Positions 1-8,353 of a stretch of 64,000 nucleotides of DNA are shown here, one piece after another. The notes beneath the pieces are model-generated. The model was not told the origin of the DNA. It did no database searches and worked only from the letters and a program-made list of their open reading frames with translations. A program made the translations under genes and the position numbers. The stretch's first letter is position 1; each line of letters opens with the position of its first letter. This stretch comes from Candidatus Obscuribacter sp. (lineage in GTDB: Bacteria > Cyanobacteriota > Vampirovibrionia > Obscuribacterales > Obscuribacteraceae). The stretch lies in contig JADJQZ010000001.1 in the NCBI GenBank assembly GCA_016712465.1, forward strand, positions 2,666,001 to 2,730,000. The letters are read 5' to 3'.

Positions 1-419
1 ATTCGGTCTTCGATAGTGCGTCTCTGGGCATTATCAGGCTTGAGCTCAATGTATTTTTCAAAAGCTTCCGCCGCCTGGGCCCATTGCTTATCGCTCTCGG
101 ACAGCACTCCGAATTCATAGAAGCCGTCGGCATAGGCCGGCTCAACTTCCATGGACACCCTGAATTCCTCCTTGGCTTGATCCAGTTTTCCCAGTCTTTT
201 GAGAGCTCGACCGAGAGCCGTGTGGCAGGCGCCGGAGGAGGGGTATTTCTTTGTTTTATTGGCAAAGAAAGCTACGGCTTTTTCCGACTCACCGATTTGC
301 AGCATGTAGTTGCCGCTCTTCAACACTTCGTCGAAATTAACTTCTTTAGCCCCGGCCGGAGCCTGTAGGCTGAGAAGTAGAAGTGCCGCAATTAGTTGAC
401 TCCCGGTCGAGGGTCTCAT
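1..419 (-). CDS. secreted TPR protein, C-terminus outside window
   Basis: Reading the minus strand from the ATG at 419 gives an open frame that runs off the left edge, so only about the first 139 residues are present. It begins with a signal peptide (basic start, then a Leu/Ala-rich core ending near APAGA). Helical TPR-like pairs follow, with the usual spacing of small and aromatic residues (ACHTALGRALKRLGKLDQA, then AYADGFYEFGVL). TPR domains are protein-interaction scaffolds; with the signal peptide this one should act in the envelope or periplasm. It starts 16 bp after the stop of the CsgG-like gene and probably shares its transcript. No enzymatic domain is visible. Function is unknown. 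Confidence 0.75.
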   Translation of the reverse strand, partial: MRPSTGSQLIAALLLLSLQAPAGAKEVNFDEVLKSGNYMLQIGESEKAVAFFANKTKKYPSSGACHTALGRALKRLGKLDQAKEEFRVSMEVEPAYADGFYEFGVLSESDKQWAQAAEAFEKYIELKPDNAQRRTIEDR

Positions 420-435
420 GGAAGACGATCCTTAT

Positions 436-1596
436 CTATTTGATGTGGGAATTTTTGTTGAGGAGCTTGGAGGCGCTGTTCACCGCATGGTTGGCGGCAT
501 CATTGATCACCTGCTTGGCGGCATTGTTGATGATGGTGCCGGTGGCGCTCATGGAGCGGCTCATACCTGTGGGTTCACCGCCACTGCCACCCACGGGGGA
601 GACAACGATGGCGGAAACTTCCATGCTCACTTTCTTGACCTTGTCACCCACTCGCACTCCTGCGCCTTTTACGACGCTGCCGGTGGAGCTGTCTTTGTCA
701 ACTGAATCGAGTGTGATGACCGCTACCGTGTTCTTCAGTTCTTTGATGACTTTGCCGGTATCGGGGTCGGTTATGGTCTTGAAAGGTCTTTCCACGGCTA
801 GATTGTCGCCAACTGCCAGACCATTGATTTTGCCCACATTAAGTGTGATGGCCGAGCCGGTCACATCGGCAATCTTGCCTTCCACGTTTTGGGCGGCAAT
901 AGATTGATTGTCGGGAATTTTGCTTGCGGCGGTAATGAGCTGACCACCCATGTCTTCAACGGCTTGCAGAGTGGCTTCGCCGGCGATGGAGGAAGCGAAG
1001 TCGGAAGAATCAACGTCGAAGCCGAAGGCTCCTGTGGAGGAACGCTTGCTCTCGCCTGTGCCGTGCACGGCAGCGAGGATTTCGGTGGTGTTGACGTCGA
1101 TGATGCGAGCATCAACAGCTACTTTTACCTTACTCTTGCTGGAGCGCACCGTACCGATGAAGCCGCCGAGACCGCCTACATAAGGAATGGATGGAATGTA
1201 GCCGGTGGGCAGGCTGGCACTGGAGGACTTGGTCTCGTAACCGAATTGGGTGACGGTTCCCACCACGATGGCGTCCACGCTCAAAATTTTACCGATCTTA
1301 CAGGCGGTAGCCGGGTCGGCGCGGTCGGAAACTGAGAGATTTTGCTCTTTCAAGATACTGTCGAGCATCTGTCTATCGACTACGGAGTAGGTGCCGTCGT
1401 TGACCAGCTTGGTGACCAGGAGACCTACAATACCCTTACCTACGTCGTAGGTTCCCACTGTGCTGGATACGGCGCCATACTCGAAGGGCAAGATGGCTAT
1501 GCGTCTTTTGGTGGCAGCCATTGCCGAGGGCGGTAGTACCGCTCCAACCAGAAAGAGAAGCGCGAACATCAGCGCCATTGTCTTCCTTAAACTCAT
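436..1596 (-). CDS. CsgG-family outer-membrane/secretion protein
   Basis: A 386-residue protein starting at ATG 1596 behind a clear AAGGAG site. Residues 1-27 form a signal peptide. The next ~220 residues carry CsgG-family landmarks: RRIAILPFEYG, then LVTKLVNDGTYSVVDRQ, then KIGKILSVDAIVVGTVTQFG, then a strand-rich part ending in EATLQAVEDMGGQL. CsgG forms the outer-membrane pore for curli subunits, and related proteins occur in many envelope systems. Two points differ from CsgG: there is no lipobox cysteine after the signal peptide, and there is a C-terminal beta-rich extension (about residues 245-340, with GLAVGDNLAV and GVRVGDKV) resembling FlgT-C-like domains. No curli subunit gene is seen nearby, so the exported substrate is unknown. 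Confidence 0.75.
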   Translation of the reverse strand: MSLRKTMALMFALLFLVGAVLPPSAMAATKRRIAILPFEYGAVSSTVGTYDVGKGIVGLLVTKLVNDGTYSVVDRQMLDSILKEQNLSVSDRADPATACKIGKILSVDAIVVGTVTQFGYETKSSSASLPTGYIPSIPYVGGLGGFIGTVRSSKSKVKVAVDARIIDVNTTEILAAVHGTGESKRSSTGAFGFDVDSSDFASSIAGEATLQAVEDMGGQLITAASKIPDNQSIAAQNVEGKIADVTGSAITLNVGKINGLAVGDNLAVERPFKTITDPDTGKVIKELKNTVAVITLDSVDKDSSTGSVVKGAGVRVGDKVKKVSMEVSAIVVSPVGGSGGEPTGMSRSMSATGTIINNAAKQVINDAANHAVNSASKLLNKNSHIK

Positions 1597-1813
1597 TATC
1601 TACTCCTTAAGTCTGCTTGAGGTCTGCTTGTTTTCGTTTTAGATGCTTGGTGGAATTGCCTGTATATAGATTCAGAACTTGCTTCTGCTCCGCTTAGACA
1701 TCCTTGGGCTAGCCGACTTTTCTTTTGCTGACTAGCTAAGAGTCTACTGGATTAACCTCCGGCGGCTAGAAGATAGGAATAAGGGACCAATTTATTTTTG
1801 CCTAATGTCATGC

Positions 1814-2629
1814 TTAACGGCTTTTCTTGACCGCCGGCTTTCGGGCTAGAGCAGCGCGCCAGCCAGCAATCCGGGTGCGTGACTCCTTGTAGCGCTTGCT
1901 TTTACTGTTGACATCCCTGGCGATGTTGATTGCTTCTTGCAGGCGGCCCGAGGCCGCTTTTGCCTTGGCGCTCTTCATACGTTCAAAGGCGTCCAACTCC
2001 ATTTCCATTTCATCGATGAGGTCGCGCACATCTTTGAAGTGCGGTGTGTCCGGTGTAATCGGTCTCAAAAGGGCGATGGCTTCCTGATACTGATCCTGGT
2101 CTCCTAAGGTCTGGGCTTGAATAATGCGGTCCCGGGTTTCCATTTCCACCATCACGGCTTGCTGAATGGGGGCAATAACCCTCTGGCTGGCTGAATTGAT
2201 AACGTCACGGGCGGCGTTGTCGACCAGCTTCTTGTTCAGTTGAGCTACTCCTGATACGGAGAAGTCCTGGTTGTATTTTTGTACGGCCACGGTGTTGAGA
2301 ACCTGACCGGATGTGGTCTTAACGATTACGGAGCCGTTGTAGCGAATGGAACCGGAGCCCTGGTCGAGGCTCTCATTGATATTGCATACTACGTACCAGT
2401 CGGGATTGACTGTGGACAGTACGACGTCGGACATGGAAGAAAGTTGCCCGGAAATGCGGTCTACAATTTCTTGCTCGATACCGCTGCCGTTGCCGCAGAC
2501 TACGGCAATTCTGACCGGTGGGGCGGCCTGAGCCTGGCTGAAGCTCAGAAGGACCAGGGTACTGAGACCCAAAAGAAGCCTCTTGCTTCTAGTAAGGAAA
2601 TTTCTATACCCGTTTGTCTTCTCGCGCAT
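1814..2629 (-). CDS. secreted protein of unknown function, CsgG-operon partner
   Basis: This encodes 271 residues from ATG 2629, preceded by AGGAG seven bases upstream. A longer frame to 2710 would run inside the RNase H gene and lacks a better start. An N-terminal signal peptide ends near QAQA. Residues ~35-150 look like the alpha/beta fold found in CsgG/TolB-N-type proteins (PVRIAVVCGNGSGIEQ, then DWYVVCNINESL, then RYNGSVIVKTTSG). The C-terminal half is helical and TPR-like, ending in a basic tail. Its ATG lies one base after the RNase H stop, so translation is probably coupled, and the CsgG-like gene follows after 217 bp. I infer a periplasmic accessory factor of that system. No family is named with confidence. 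Confidence 0.6.
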   Translation of the reverse strand: MREKTNGYRNFLTRSKRLLLGLSTLVLLSFSQAQAAPPVRIAVVCGNGSGIEQEIVDRISGQLSSMSDVVLSTVNPDWYVVCNINESLDQGSGSIRYNGSVIVKTTSGQVLNTVAVQKYNQDFSVSGVAQLNKKLVDNAARDVINSASQRVIAPIQQAVMVEMETRDRIIQAQTLGDQDQYQEAIALLRPITPDTPHFKDVRDLIDEMEMELDAFERMKSAKAKAASGRLQEAINIARDVNSKSKRYKESRTRIAGWRAALARKPAVKKSR

Positions 2630-2630
2630 T

Positions 2631-3059
2631 CTATACTCCTCTATCCATCGCCTGGTTGGCGAGACGATCCGCATCCTTGTTTTGCTCCCGTCTGACATGG
2701 GCAATGGCAAATTTCTTGAATTGCCCTTTCAGTTTGGTTGCCTGTTGATATAAAGGTTTGAGATTTTCGTTTTTGACTCGATACTCCCCTTTAATTTGTT
2801 TGACCACAAGTTCCGAGTCCATTCGCACTTCCACATCGTCGATGCCCAGGGCGAGAACCTGTTCCAGACCCAGTACCAAGCCGGTGTATTCAGCCACGTT
2901 ATTGGTTGTATGACCGAGGAATTTGGAGATATTGCCGATGTTCTCTCCGGTTTCACGGTCGGATATTACAACCCCGCAGCCGGCCGGACCGGGATTTCCC
3001 CGGGAGCCGCCGTCGGCATAGACGAGGGCGGCGTTGGCTTTGCCTGTGCTTTCGTTCAT
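2631..3059 (-). CDS. rnhA: RNase HI-family ribonuclease
   Basis: A 142-residue single-domain protein. RNase HI cleaves the RNA strand of RNA-DNA hybrids. The acidic catalytic residues are in place: the first Asp in YADGGSRGNPGPAG, the Glu in NNVAEYTGL, the Asp in VRMDSELVVKQI, and the final Asp in REQNKDADRLAN. The glycine-rich SRGNPGPAG form and the length match the reverse-transcriptase-like RNase HI branch found in archaea and many bacteria, rather than E. coli RnhA, so the symbol is approximate. The gene sits 26 bp after alaS and overlaps the RBS of the next gene, so it is likely part of the alaS transcript. Confidence 0.85.
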   Translation of the reverse strand: MNESTGKANAALVYADGGSRGNPGPAGCGVVISDRETGENIGNISKFLGHTTNNVAEYTGLVLGLEQVLALGIDDVEVRMDSELVVKQIKGEYRVKNENLKPLYQQATKLKGQFKKFAIAHVRREQNKDADRLANQAMDRGV

Positions 3060-3085
3060 TCTTCAGTACCCGTTTAGTGTTTGTG

Positions 3086-5788
3086 CTAAGAAAGCTGTTT
3101 GGAAACCAGTTGGTTGAAGCGGCTGAGCGCTTCATCGAGACGCGCTGCTTCTTTGCCGCCGGCCTGGGCCAGGTCTGGTCTGCCGCCGCCTTTTCCACCA
3201 AGAATCTGGGCTACTTCGCTGGCGATCTTGCCGGCGTTAAAGCCGCGCTTTACCATTTCCTGACTGAAGGCCGTTACCAGGGACACTCCACCATCAGGCT
3301 GAGTGGCTAAGAGCATCACGGCCAGATTCCCCTGGCGGTTTTTGAGATTTTCCGCCACGCATTTGAGGGACGCCGGGGAGATGTCTTGCACCGCCTGTGC
3401 CACCACTGTCGTGTCGCCCATCTGGCTGGCTTGAGAAATTAGTTCCGGAATGCGGGCCATAGCCAGTTTCTCTTCCAGAGTTTGCAATTGCTTCTCTCTG
3501 GCTTTCAGATTGTCTTGTAGCCGGTCTATCTGCGCCCCCAACTCAGCGGGCTTTATTTTTAGCTTGTCGGTGGCTTCGGTGAGGTGCCTGAGTTGATCGG
3601 AGATATAGTTCCAGGCTTTCTCACCGGAGAGGGCTTCTACGCGTCTGACGCCCTGGGAGATGCTACCTTCGGAGATAATCTTGATCTGACCAATCTCGGC
3701 CGTGTTGTTCACATGGGTGCCGCCGCAGAACTCCAGGGAGAAGTCGCCCATCTCCACCACCCGCACGCGCTCTCCGTATTTTTCACCGAACATGGCAATA
3801 GCACCGGTTTGCTTGGCTTCATCAATGGACATTTCCGTGGTCTTGACCGGACTTGCCGTGCGCACCCATTCATTCATGAGGGCTTCCACCTTAGCCAGTT
3901 CCTGTCTCGTGGGTTGCTTGCTCAAAGTGAAGTCGAAGCGCATGGCGGCAGGCCCTACCTGGGAACCGGCTTGCACTACTTCCTTGCCGAAGATCTGGCG
4001 CACGGCGGCATGGAAGACGTGGGCTGAGGAGTGATGGAGGACCGTGTCTTTGCGTCTTACGCCGTCTACTTCAGCCTTTACTTTGTCGCCTTCTGCGAGG
4101 GTGCCCGATACGGCCCGTACTCTGTGAATATGAAGACCTTCGTGCTTCTTGGTGTTGAGCACCTGCAAGATGCCGGCCTCGTTTTTGAGCCAGCCAGTGT
4201 CGCCAAGCTGTCCGCCTGACTCACCGTAGAAGGGGGTTGTGCTGAGGATGATGTCGGCTTCTTCGCCTTCGGTCAACTCCGGTTTGAGCTGACCGTCCTG
4301 GCTCAAGATGGCCAGTATGGTGCCTTCATCATGCAGGCGGCCGTAGCCGGTGAAGCCGGTTGTGCCGTGCTCTTTCAGTACTCGACCGAGGGCTTCTTCG
4401 CCGGTGATGATGACGTTGAACTTGCCCACGGAAGAGACTTCTTCGTGTTTACTTCTAGCCTTGGCGAAACCTTCCATGTCTATACTTTTGCCGTGTTCGA
4501 GGGCAATTTCTGCCGTCAACTCCACAGGGAAACCATAGGTAGCATAGAGATTGAAGACATCTTCGCCGGAAAGGGTCTTGCCTTCGGCCGAGAGCAAATC
4601 GTTCAAGAGGCTGGTGCCCCGCTCGATGGTTTTGGCGAAGCGCTCTTCTTCTTCTTTGATGACAGTGACCGTGCTTTCTTTCTGACTGATCAGTTCTTTG
4701 TAGAAGTGTCCGTAGATTTTCGCTACTTCTTCCACCAGGGTGTGAATGAATGGTTCGGTGATACCGAGCAGTCGACCGAAGCGAGCCGCTCTTCTGATGA
4801 TGAAGCGCAGCACATAGCCGCGCCCGACATTACTGGTGCGCACGCCGTCTGCTACCAGGAAGGTGACGCAGCGGGCATGGTCGGCAATAATTTTCAGGTA
4901 ACTGTCTTGCTTGGTTTCGCTGGTGGCGTTCCAGGGACCATTATTGATGCCGCCCCGGTAGGGAATACCGGCTAGCTGCGCCACTTTCTCCAGGATGGGA
5001 TAGAAGAGGTCGGTTTCAAAGGTGTTGTTCTTTTCTTGCAGGATGAGCGCCACGCGCTCGAGACCGGAGCCGGTGTCCACGTTTTTCTTTTCAAGTGGGC
5101 TGAAGTTGCCGTTCTCGTCCTTGTAGAGTTCCATGAACACAAGGTTCCAGAACTCCATATAGCGGTCGCCTTCCACACCTTTGTAACAGTAGTCGTCGAA
5201 GCTCTCCGGCCCATAAGCAGGACCGCGGTCGTAATAGATTTCCGAACAGGGACCGCAGGGTCCGGTGGGACCGGGTGGTCCCCAGAAATTATCTTTGCGC
5301 GACATTTTGTATATGCGCTCGGCCGGCACGCCTACAACCTTGTTCCAGATTTCGTAGGCTTCGTCATCGGGTGGGTTCTGTTCGTCTCCCTTGAAAACGG
5401 TCACATAGAGGTTTTCGGGCTTCAGTCCCAGGTCTTTGGTGACGAATTCCCAGGCCCATGGAATGACTTCCTTCTTGAAGTAGTCGCCGAAGCTGAAATT
5501 GCCCAGCATTTCGAAGAAGCTGTGGTGGCGCGAAGTGCGACCAATGTTTTCAATGTCTGAGTCTTTGCCGCCTGCTCTGGCGCATTTTTGCACGGTGACG
5601 GCGCGGGGCGGTTCGGTGGGCTTGGCCTGCCCGAGGAAAATCGGCACGAACTGGACCATACCGGCTGAAGTTAGTAGTAAAGTGGGATTGTCCGGAATCA
5701 AGCTGGAGCTTGGTAAATGAAGGTGTCCGCGCTTTTCTTCAAAGTACGACACAAATTTTGCGCGGATCTCGTTACCTGTGAGCGCCAT
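3086..5788 (-). CDS. alaS: alanyl-tRNA synthetase
   Basis: A 900-residue AlaRS, close to the usual ~875, which charges tRNA(Ala) and edits mischarged Ser/Gly. The class II catalytic core is N-terminal (NPTLLLTSAGMVQFVPIF, then RTSRHHSFFEMLGNFSFGDY). The editing domain shows HSSAH (in place of the common HTATH) and the CGGTHV zinc/editing motif. A C-terminal coiled coil and the DHHA1-like GGKGGGRPDLAQAGG segment follow. I start at ATG 5788 because AAGGAGG lies five bases upstream; the in-frame TTG at 5806 would place that site inside the gene. It heads a minus-strand run of five genes. A TATAAT box and repeats lie upstream. Confidence 0.97.
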   Translation of the reverse strand: MALTGNEIRAKFVSYFEEKRGHLHLPSSSLIPDNPTLLLTSAGMVQFVPIFLGQAKPTEPPRAVTVQKCARAGGKDSDIENIGRTSRHHSFFEMLGNFSFGDYFKKEVIPWAWEFVTKDLGLKPENLYVTVFKGDEQNPPDDEAYEIWNKVVGVPAERIYKMSRKDNFWGPPGPTGPCGPCSEIYYDRGPAYGPESFDDYCYKGVEGDRYMEFWNLVFMELYKDENGNFSPLEKKNVDTGSGLERVALILQEKNNTFETDLFYPILEKVAQLAGIPYRGGINNGPWNATSETKQDSYLKIIADHARCVTFLVADGVRTSNVGRGYVLRFIIRRAARFGRLLGITEPFIHTLVEEVAKIYGHFYKELISQKESTVTVIKEEEERFAKTIERGTSLLNDLLSAEGKTLSGEDVFNLYATYGFPVELTAEIALEHGKSIDMEGFAKARSKHEEVSSVGKFNVIITGEEALGRVLKEHGTTGFTGYGRLHDEGTILAILSQDGQLKPELTEGEEADIILSTTPFYGESGGQLGDTGWLKNEAGILQVLNTKKHEGLHIHRVRAVSGTLAEGDKVKAEVDGVRRKDTVLHHSSAHVFHAAVRQIFGKEVVQAGSQVGPAAMRFDFTLSKQPTRQELAKVEALMNEWVRTASPVKTTEMSIDEAKQTGAIAMFGEKYGERVRVVEMGDFSLEFCGGTHVNNTAEIGQIKIISEGSISQGVRRVEALSGEKAWNYISDQLRHLTEATDKLKIKPAELGAQIDRLQDNLKAREKQLQTLEEKLAMARIPELISQASQMGDTTVVAQAVQDISPASLKCVAENLKNRQGNLAVMLLATQPDGGVSLVTAFSQEMVKRGFNAGKIASEVAQILGGKGGGRPDLAQAGGKEAARLDEALSRFNQLVSKQLS

Positions 5789-5826
5789 ATGCTCCTCCTT
5801 GGCCAAAGCATGTACGTTGCCCTGAA

Positions 5827-5906
5827 GACGGTAGTCCTCGACGGTAATCTTGGACGGTCATTCATTGGGCACTTCAGTCAGTCACTTAGACTGAGGGCTG
5901 ATTATA
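5827..5906 (-). promoter_or_regulatory. alaS promoter -10 and leader with repeats
   Basis: On the minus strand a perfect TATAAT occupies 5901-5906; no good -35 is visible. Just downstream, 5878-5894 is an inverted repeat (TCAGTC, 5-nt loop, GACTGA) near the expected start site. Farther into the ~105-nt leader, ACCGTC occurs three times at exact 13-bp spacing (plus-strand GACGGT at 5827, 5840 and 5853). E. coli AlaRS represses its own gene at a palindrome near the promoter. Whether this leader acts similarly is inference. Confidence 0.4.
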
Positions 5907-6016
5907 GCTTATTTTCAGAACCTCTATTGGACTTGATGAATAAGCTTGTAATGCAGGTCGTCCATCTGCTAATCTGAGTTCTTTGTAAGCTGCAGCTTAG
6001 TTTGGTGTAATGCGAT

Positions 6017-6955
6017 TTGAAGCTTGAGAAAGTTCTTGTCGTCCACAAGAAGTCCACTTATCAAATTCAGGCCCAGGAACATAAGGAAGCTCGATTCCTG
6101 AAGCTCATCGAGGCCGGCTCCGACGTGGTCAGGCGCGTGCGCCTGGCTCATGAAGAACATATGGAGACCCTGGAGTTGGTGGAGGGCGAACTGAAGCGCC
6201 TCGGTATCGAGTACCAGTCGCTCTGGCGTTCTCAGGTGCCGGGTATAGTCGAAGACGTAGACCTGATGATTTCCGTCGGTGGCGACGGCACCTTTCTGGA
6301 TGCCTCTCATGCTTTGAGAAATGTCCCCATCCTTGGTGTCAATTCCTCCTGTTCTTCCAGTTTCGGCCATTTCTGCCAGGCTAACAAAGACAACTTTCAA
6401 GACTGTCTGGAAGCCATTATCGACGAACGGGTCAAACCCATAGACATCCTGCGACTGGAACTGTCCATAGACGGCATTGTCATTCAGGAATTGGCTTTGA
6501 ACGAAGTGCTGGTGGCGCATAGTTCGCCGGCTGCCACCAGTCGCTATTTCCTCAATGTGGGAGCCCTTACCGAGGAGCATCGCTCTTCCGGTATCTGGGT
6601 CAGCACTCCCGCCGGCTCCACCGGCTCCATGCGTTCCGCCGGTGGTTCGGTAAGCCCGATAGCCAGTCGCAATTTCGAATATTTAGTGCGGGAGCCCTAT
6701 ACAAGACCGGGTGAATTTTTCCACCTCAAGAATGGTCTGGTGTCCGACGGCGCCGAGATCAGAGTCACTTCTCAGATGCGCACCGGCGAAGTCTACATAG
6801 ACGGTCCTCATATTATTTATCCCTTGAGCCTGGGAGAAGAGCTTGTCATCAAAGCCAGCAAGTTCAATCTGAAAGCTTTTATCAGGGAAGATGTCAACGA
6901 TATCTTCGACGGGCCTCTGGCTCAAACTACTAAGACGTGCTCGGGGGAAATGTAG
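6017..6955 (+). CDS. nadK: NAD kinase
   Basis: A 312-residue ATP-NAD kinase that makes NADP from NAD. Diagnostic motifs are the GGDGTFL loop near residue 90, a catalytic-region NEV (in LALNEVLVAH), and the STPAGSTG motif near residue 195. The start is a TTG at 6017, because the in-frame stop TAA at 6008 rules out anything earlier and no ATG follows soon after; the RBS is weak. An N-terminal extension of about 60 residues precedes the diphosphate-binding domain, and the C-terminus runs slightly past the usual end. murT begins three bases after its stop, so the two are almost certainly cotranscribed. Confidence 0.92.
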   Translation: MKLEKVLVVHKKSTYQIQAQEHKEARFLKLIEAGSDVVRRVRLAHEEHMETLELVEGELKRLGIEYQSLWRSQVPGIVEDVDLMISVGGDGTFLDASHALRNVPILGVNSSCSSSFGHFCQANKDNFQDCLEAIIDERVKPIDILRLELSIDGIVIQELALNEVLVAHSSPAATSRYFLNVGALTEEHRSSGIWVSTPAGSTGSMRSAGGSVSPIASRNFEYLVREPYTRPGEFFHLKNGLVSDGAEIRVTSQMRTGEVYIDGPHIIYPLSLGEELVIKASKFNLKAFIREDVNDIFDGPLAQTTKTCSGEM

Positions 6956-6958
6956 AGT

Positions 6959-8353
6959 ATGACCGAGGTCCCTAAGAGCGGCTTGACTGCTTCCGATAAA
7001 GCGGCTGTGCTAGTGGCGCAACTGGCCGCTAAGACCATTCGCAAGCTGGGTCTGGGACTGGGCTCCAATTTGCCCGGGCGTATCGCCCGTAAGCTCTCTC
7101 CTTCCGTATTGAGCCATCTTTCTTCCCAGAGCGCCAAAGGGGTGGTGGCCGTTACCGGAACAAACGGTAAGAGCACCACCAGTGGTATCTTGTCCGAGAT
7201 TCTTCGCACGGCCGGTTTTACCTTCGCTCATAATCGTCAGGGCGCCAATCTAGTCACTGGTATCACGGCCAGTCTGGTGGAGTCTGCTACCTGGCAAAGC
7301 GGTATCAGCGCCGACATGTGTTTGTTTGAAATTGACGAGGCGGCCCTGCCTGTCGTGGCTAAGGAAGTTAAAATAGGCACCGTCCTTGTCACCAATCTTT
7401 TCCGTGATCAGTTGGATCGTTTCGGTGAACTCGATACAACGGCAAAGCTGATATCTGCAGGTATTTCAGTCAACCACAGCGTCGCTATTTTGAACTGTGA
7501 CGATCCCAATGTCAGTCAGTTGGTCAGCGATGAGAAACGCTTTTTCTACGGCATCGAAGACGCTGCCGATGCCACCGACGCCGCCCACGCTAAGAATCAG
7601 GAGCTGGCCTATTGCGGCAAGTGCGGGGCGGAAGTGGCTTTTCGGCGGGTCTTTTACGGGCAGCTTGGTCACTGGTACTGCCCATCTTGCGGCAATGAGC
7701 GTCCGGCTCCGCAGATAGTGGCGAGAGATGTTGAAGTCTTCCCCACCTCTTCCCGCTTCAAACTGCAAATAGGAGCCACCGAGGAAAGTTGCGTCTTGCC
7801 TCTGCCCGGTCTCTTTAATGTTTATAACGCCCTGGCTGCGGCTGCCTGCGCTCATTATCTGGGCGTGAGCAATCAAGCCATACGCTACGGATTGAAAGAA
7901 TACAGCACCTTGTTTGGCCGCTCCGAGAAGCTGACCATAGACGGCAAATCCGTTATCGTGCAACTTATCAAAAATCCGGCCGGCGCCACCCAGGCTGTCA
8001 GTTCTTGCGTCAAGGACAATCGCGGTCGCCTCCTTATCGCCATTAACGATAACCTGGCCGATGGCAGAGATGTCTCCTGGCTCTGGGATGCCGATTTTGA
8101 GCAGTTGGCGGTGTCACCGCGGGTGAAGCTGACTGTGAGCGGGCAGAGGGCCGAGGACATGGCCGTGCGCATGAAGTACGCCGGTTATCCCCAGGATAAA
8201 ATTGTCTGCCAACCCAAGCTGGAACAAGCCCTCAATCAGTGTCTCAGTGAAATGGAAGAAGGCGAGACCCTCTGGCTCATGCCTACTTATACCTGTTTAT
8301 TGGAATTACAAAAGATGCTCAAGAATATGGGCGTTGCAATGTCCTGCACATGA
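6959..8353 (+). CDS. murT: lipid II isoglutaminyl synthase subunit MurT
   Basis: A 464-residue Mur-ligase-type protein. MurT works with the glutaminase GatD to amidate the D-Glu of lipid II to D-isoglutamine. The P-loop GTNGKSTTSG is near residue 67. The central domain contains the Cys4 zinc ribbon that separates MurT from MurC-F (CGKC, then CPSC about 23 residues later). The MurT C-terminal domain (DUF1727) carries the catalytic-region NDNLADGRDVSWLWD. Unusually, gatD is not adjacent: the next gene is a TPR protein starting inside the murT stop (ATGA overlap). MurT is best known from Gram-positive bacteria, so its presence with LPS-type genes is notable. Confidence 0.9.
   Translation: MTEVPKSGLTASDKAAVLVAQLAAKTIRKLGLGLGSNLPGRIARKLSPSVLSHLSSQSAKGVVAVTGTNGKSTTSGILSEILRTAGFTFAHNRQGANLVTGITASLVESATWQSGISADMCLFEIDEAALPVVAKEVKIGTVLVTNLFRDQLDRFGELDTTAKLISAGISVNHSVAILNCDDPNVSQLVSDEKRFFYGIEDAADATDAAHAKNQELAYCGKCGAEVAFRRVFYGQLGHWYCPSCGNERPAPQIVARDVEVFPTSSRFKLQIGATEESCVLPLPGLFNVYNALAAAACAHYLGVSNQAIRYGLKEYSTLFGRSEKLTIDGKSVIVQLIKNPAGATQAVSSCVKDNRGRLLIAINDNLADGRDVSWLWDADFEQLAVSPRVKLTVSGQRAEDMAVRMKYAGYPQDKIVCQPKLEQALNQCLSEMEEGETLWLMPTYTCLLELQKMLKNMGVAMSCT

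Noticed and set aside
5789..5845. Ala-rich leader peptide before alaS
   Set aside because: The only candidate ORF in the leader lacks an RBS, runs out of frame into alaS and is not Ala-rich.
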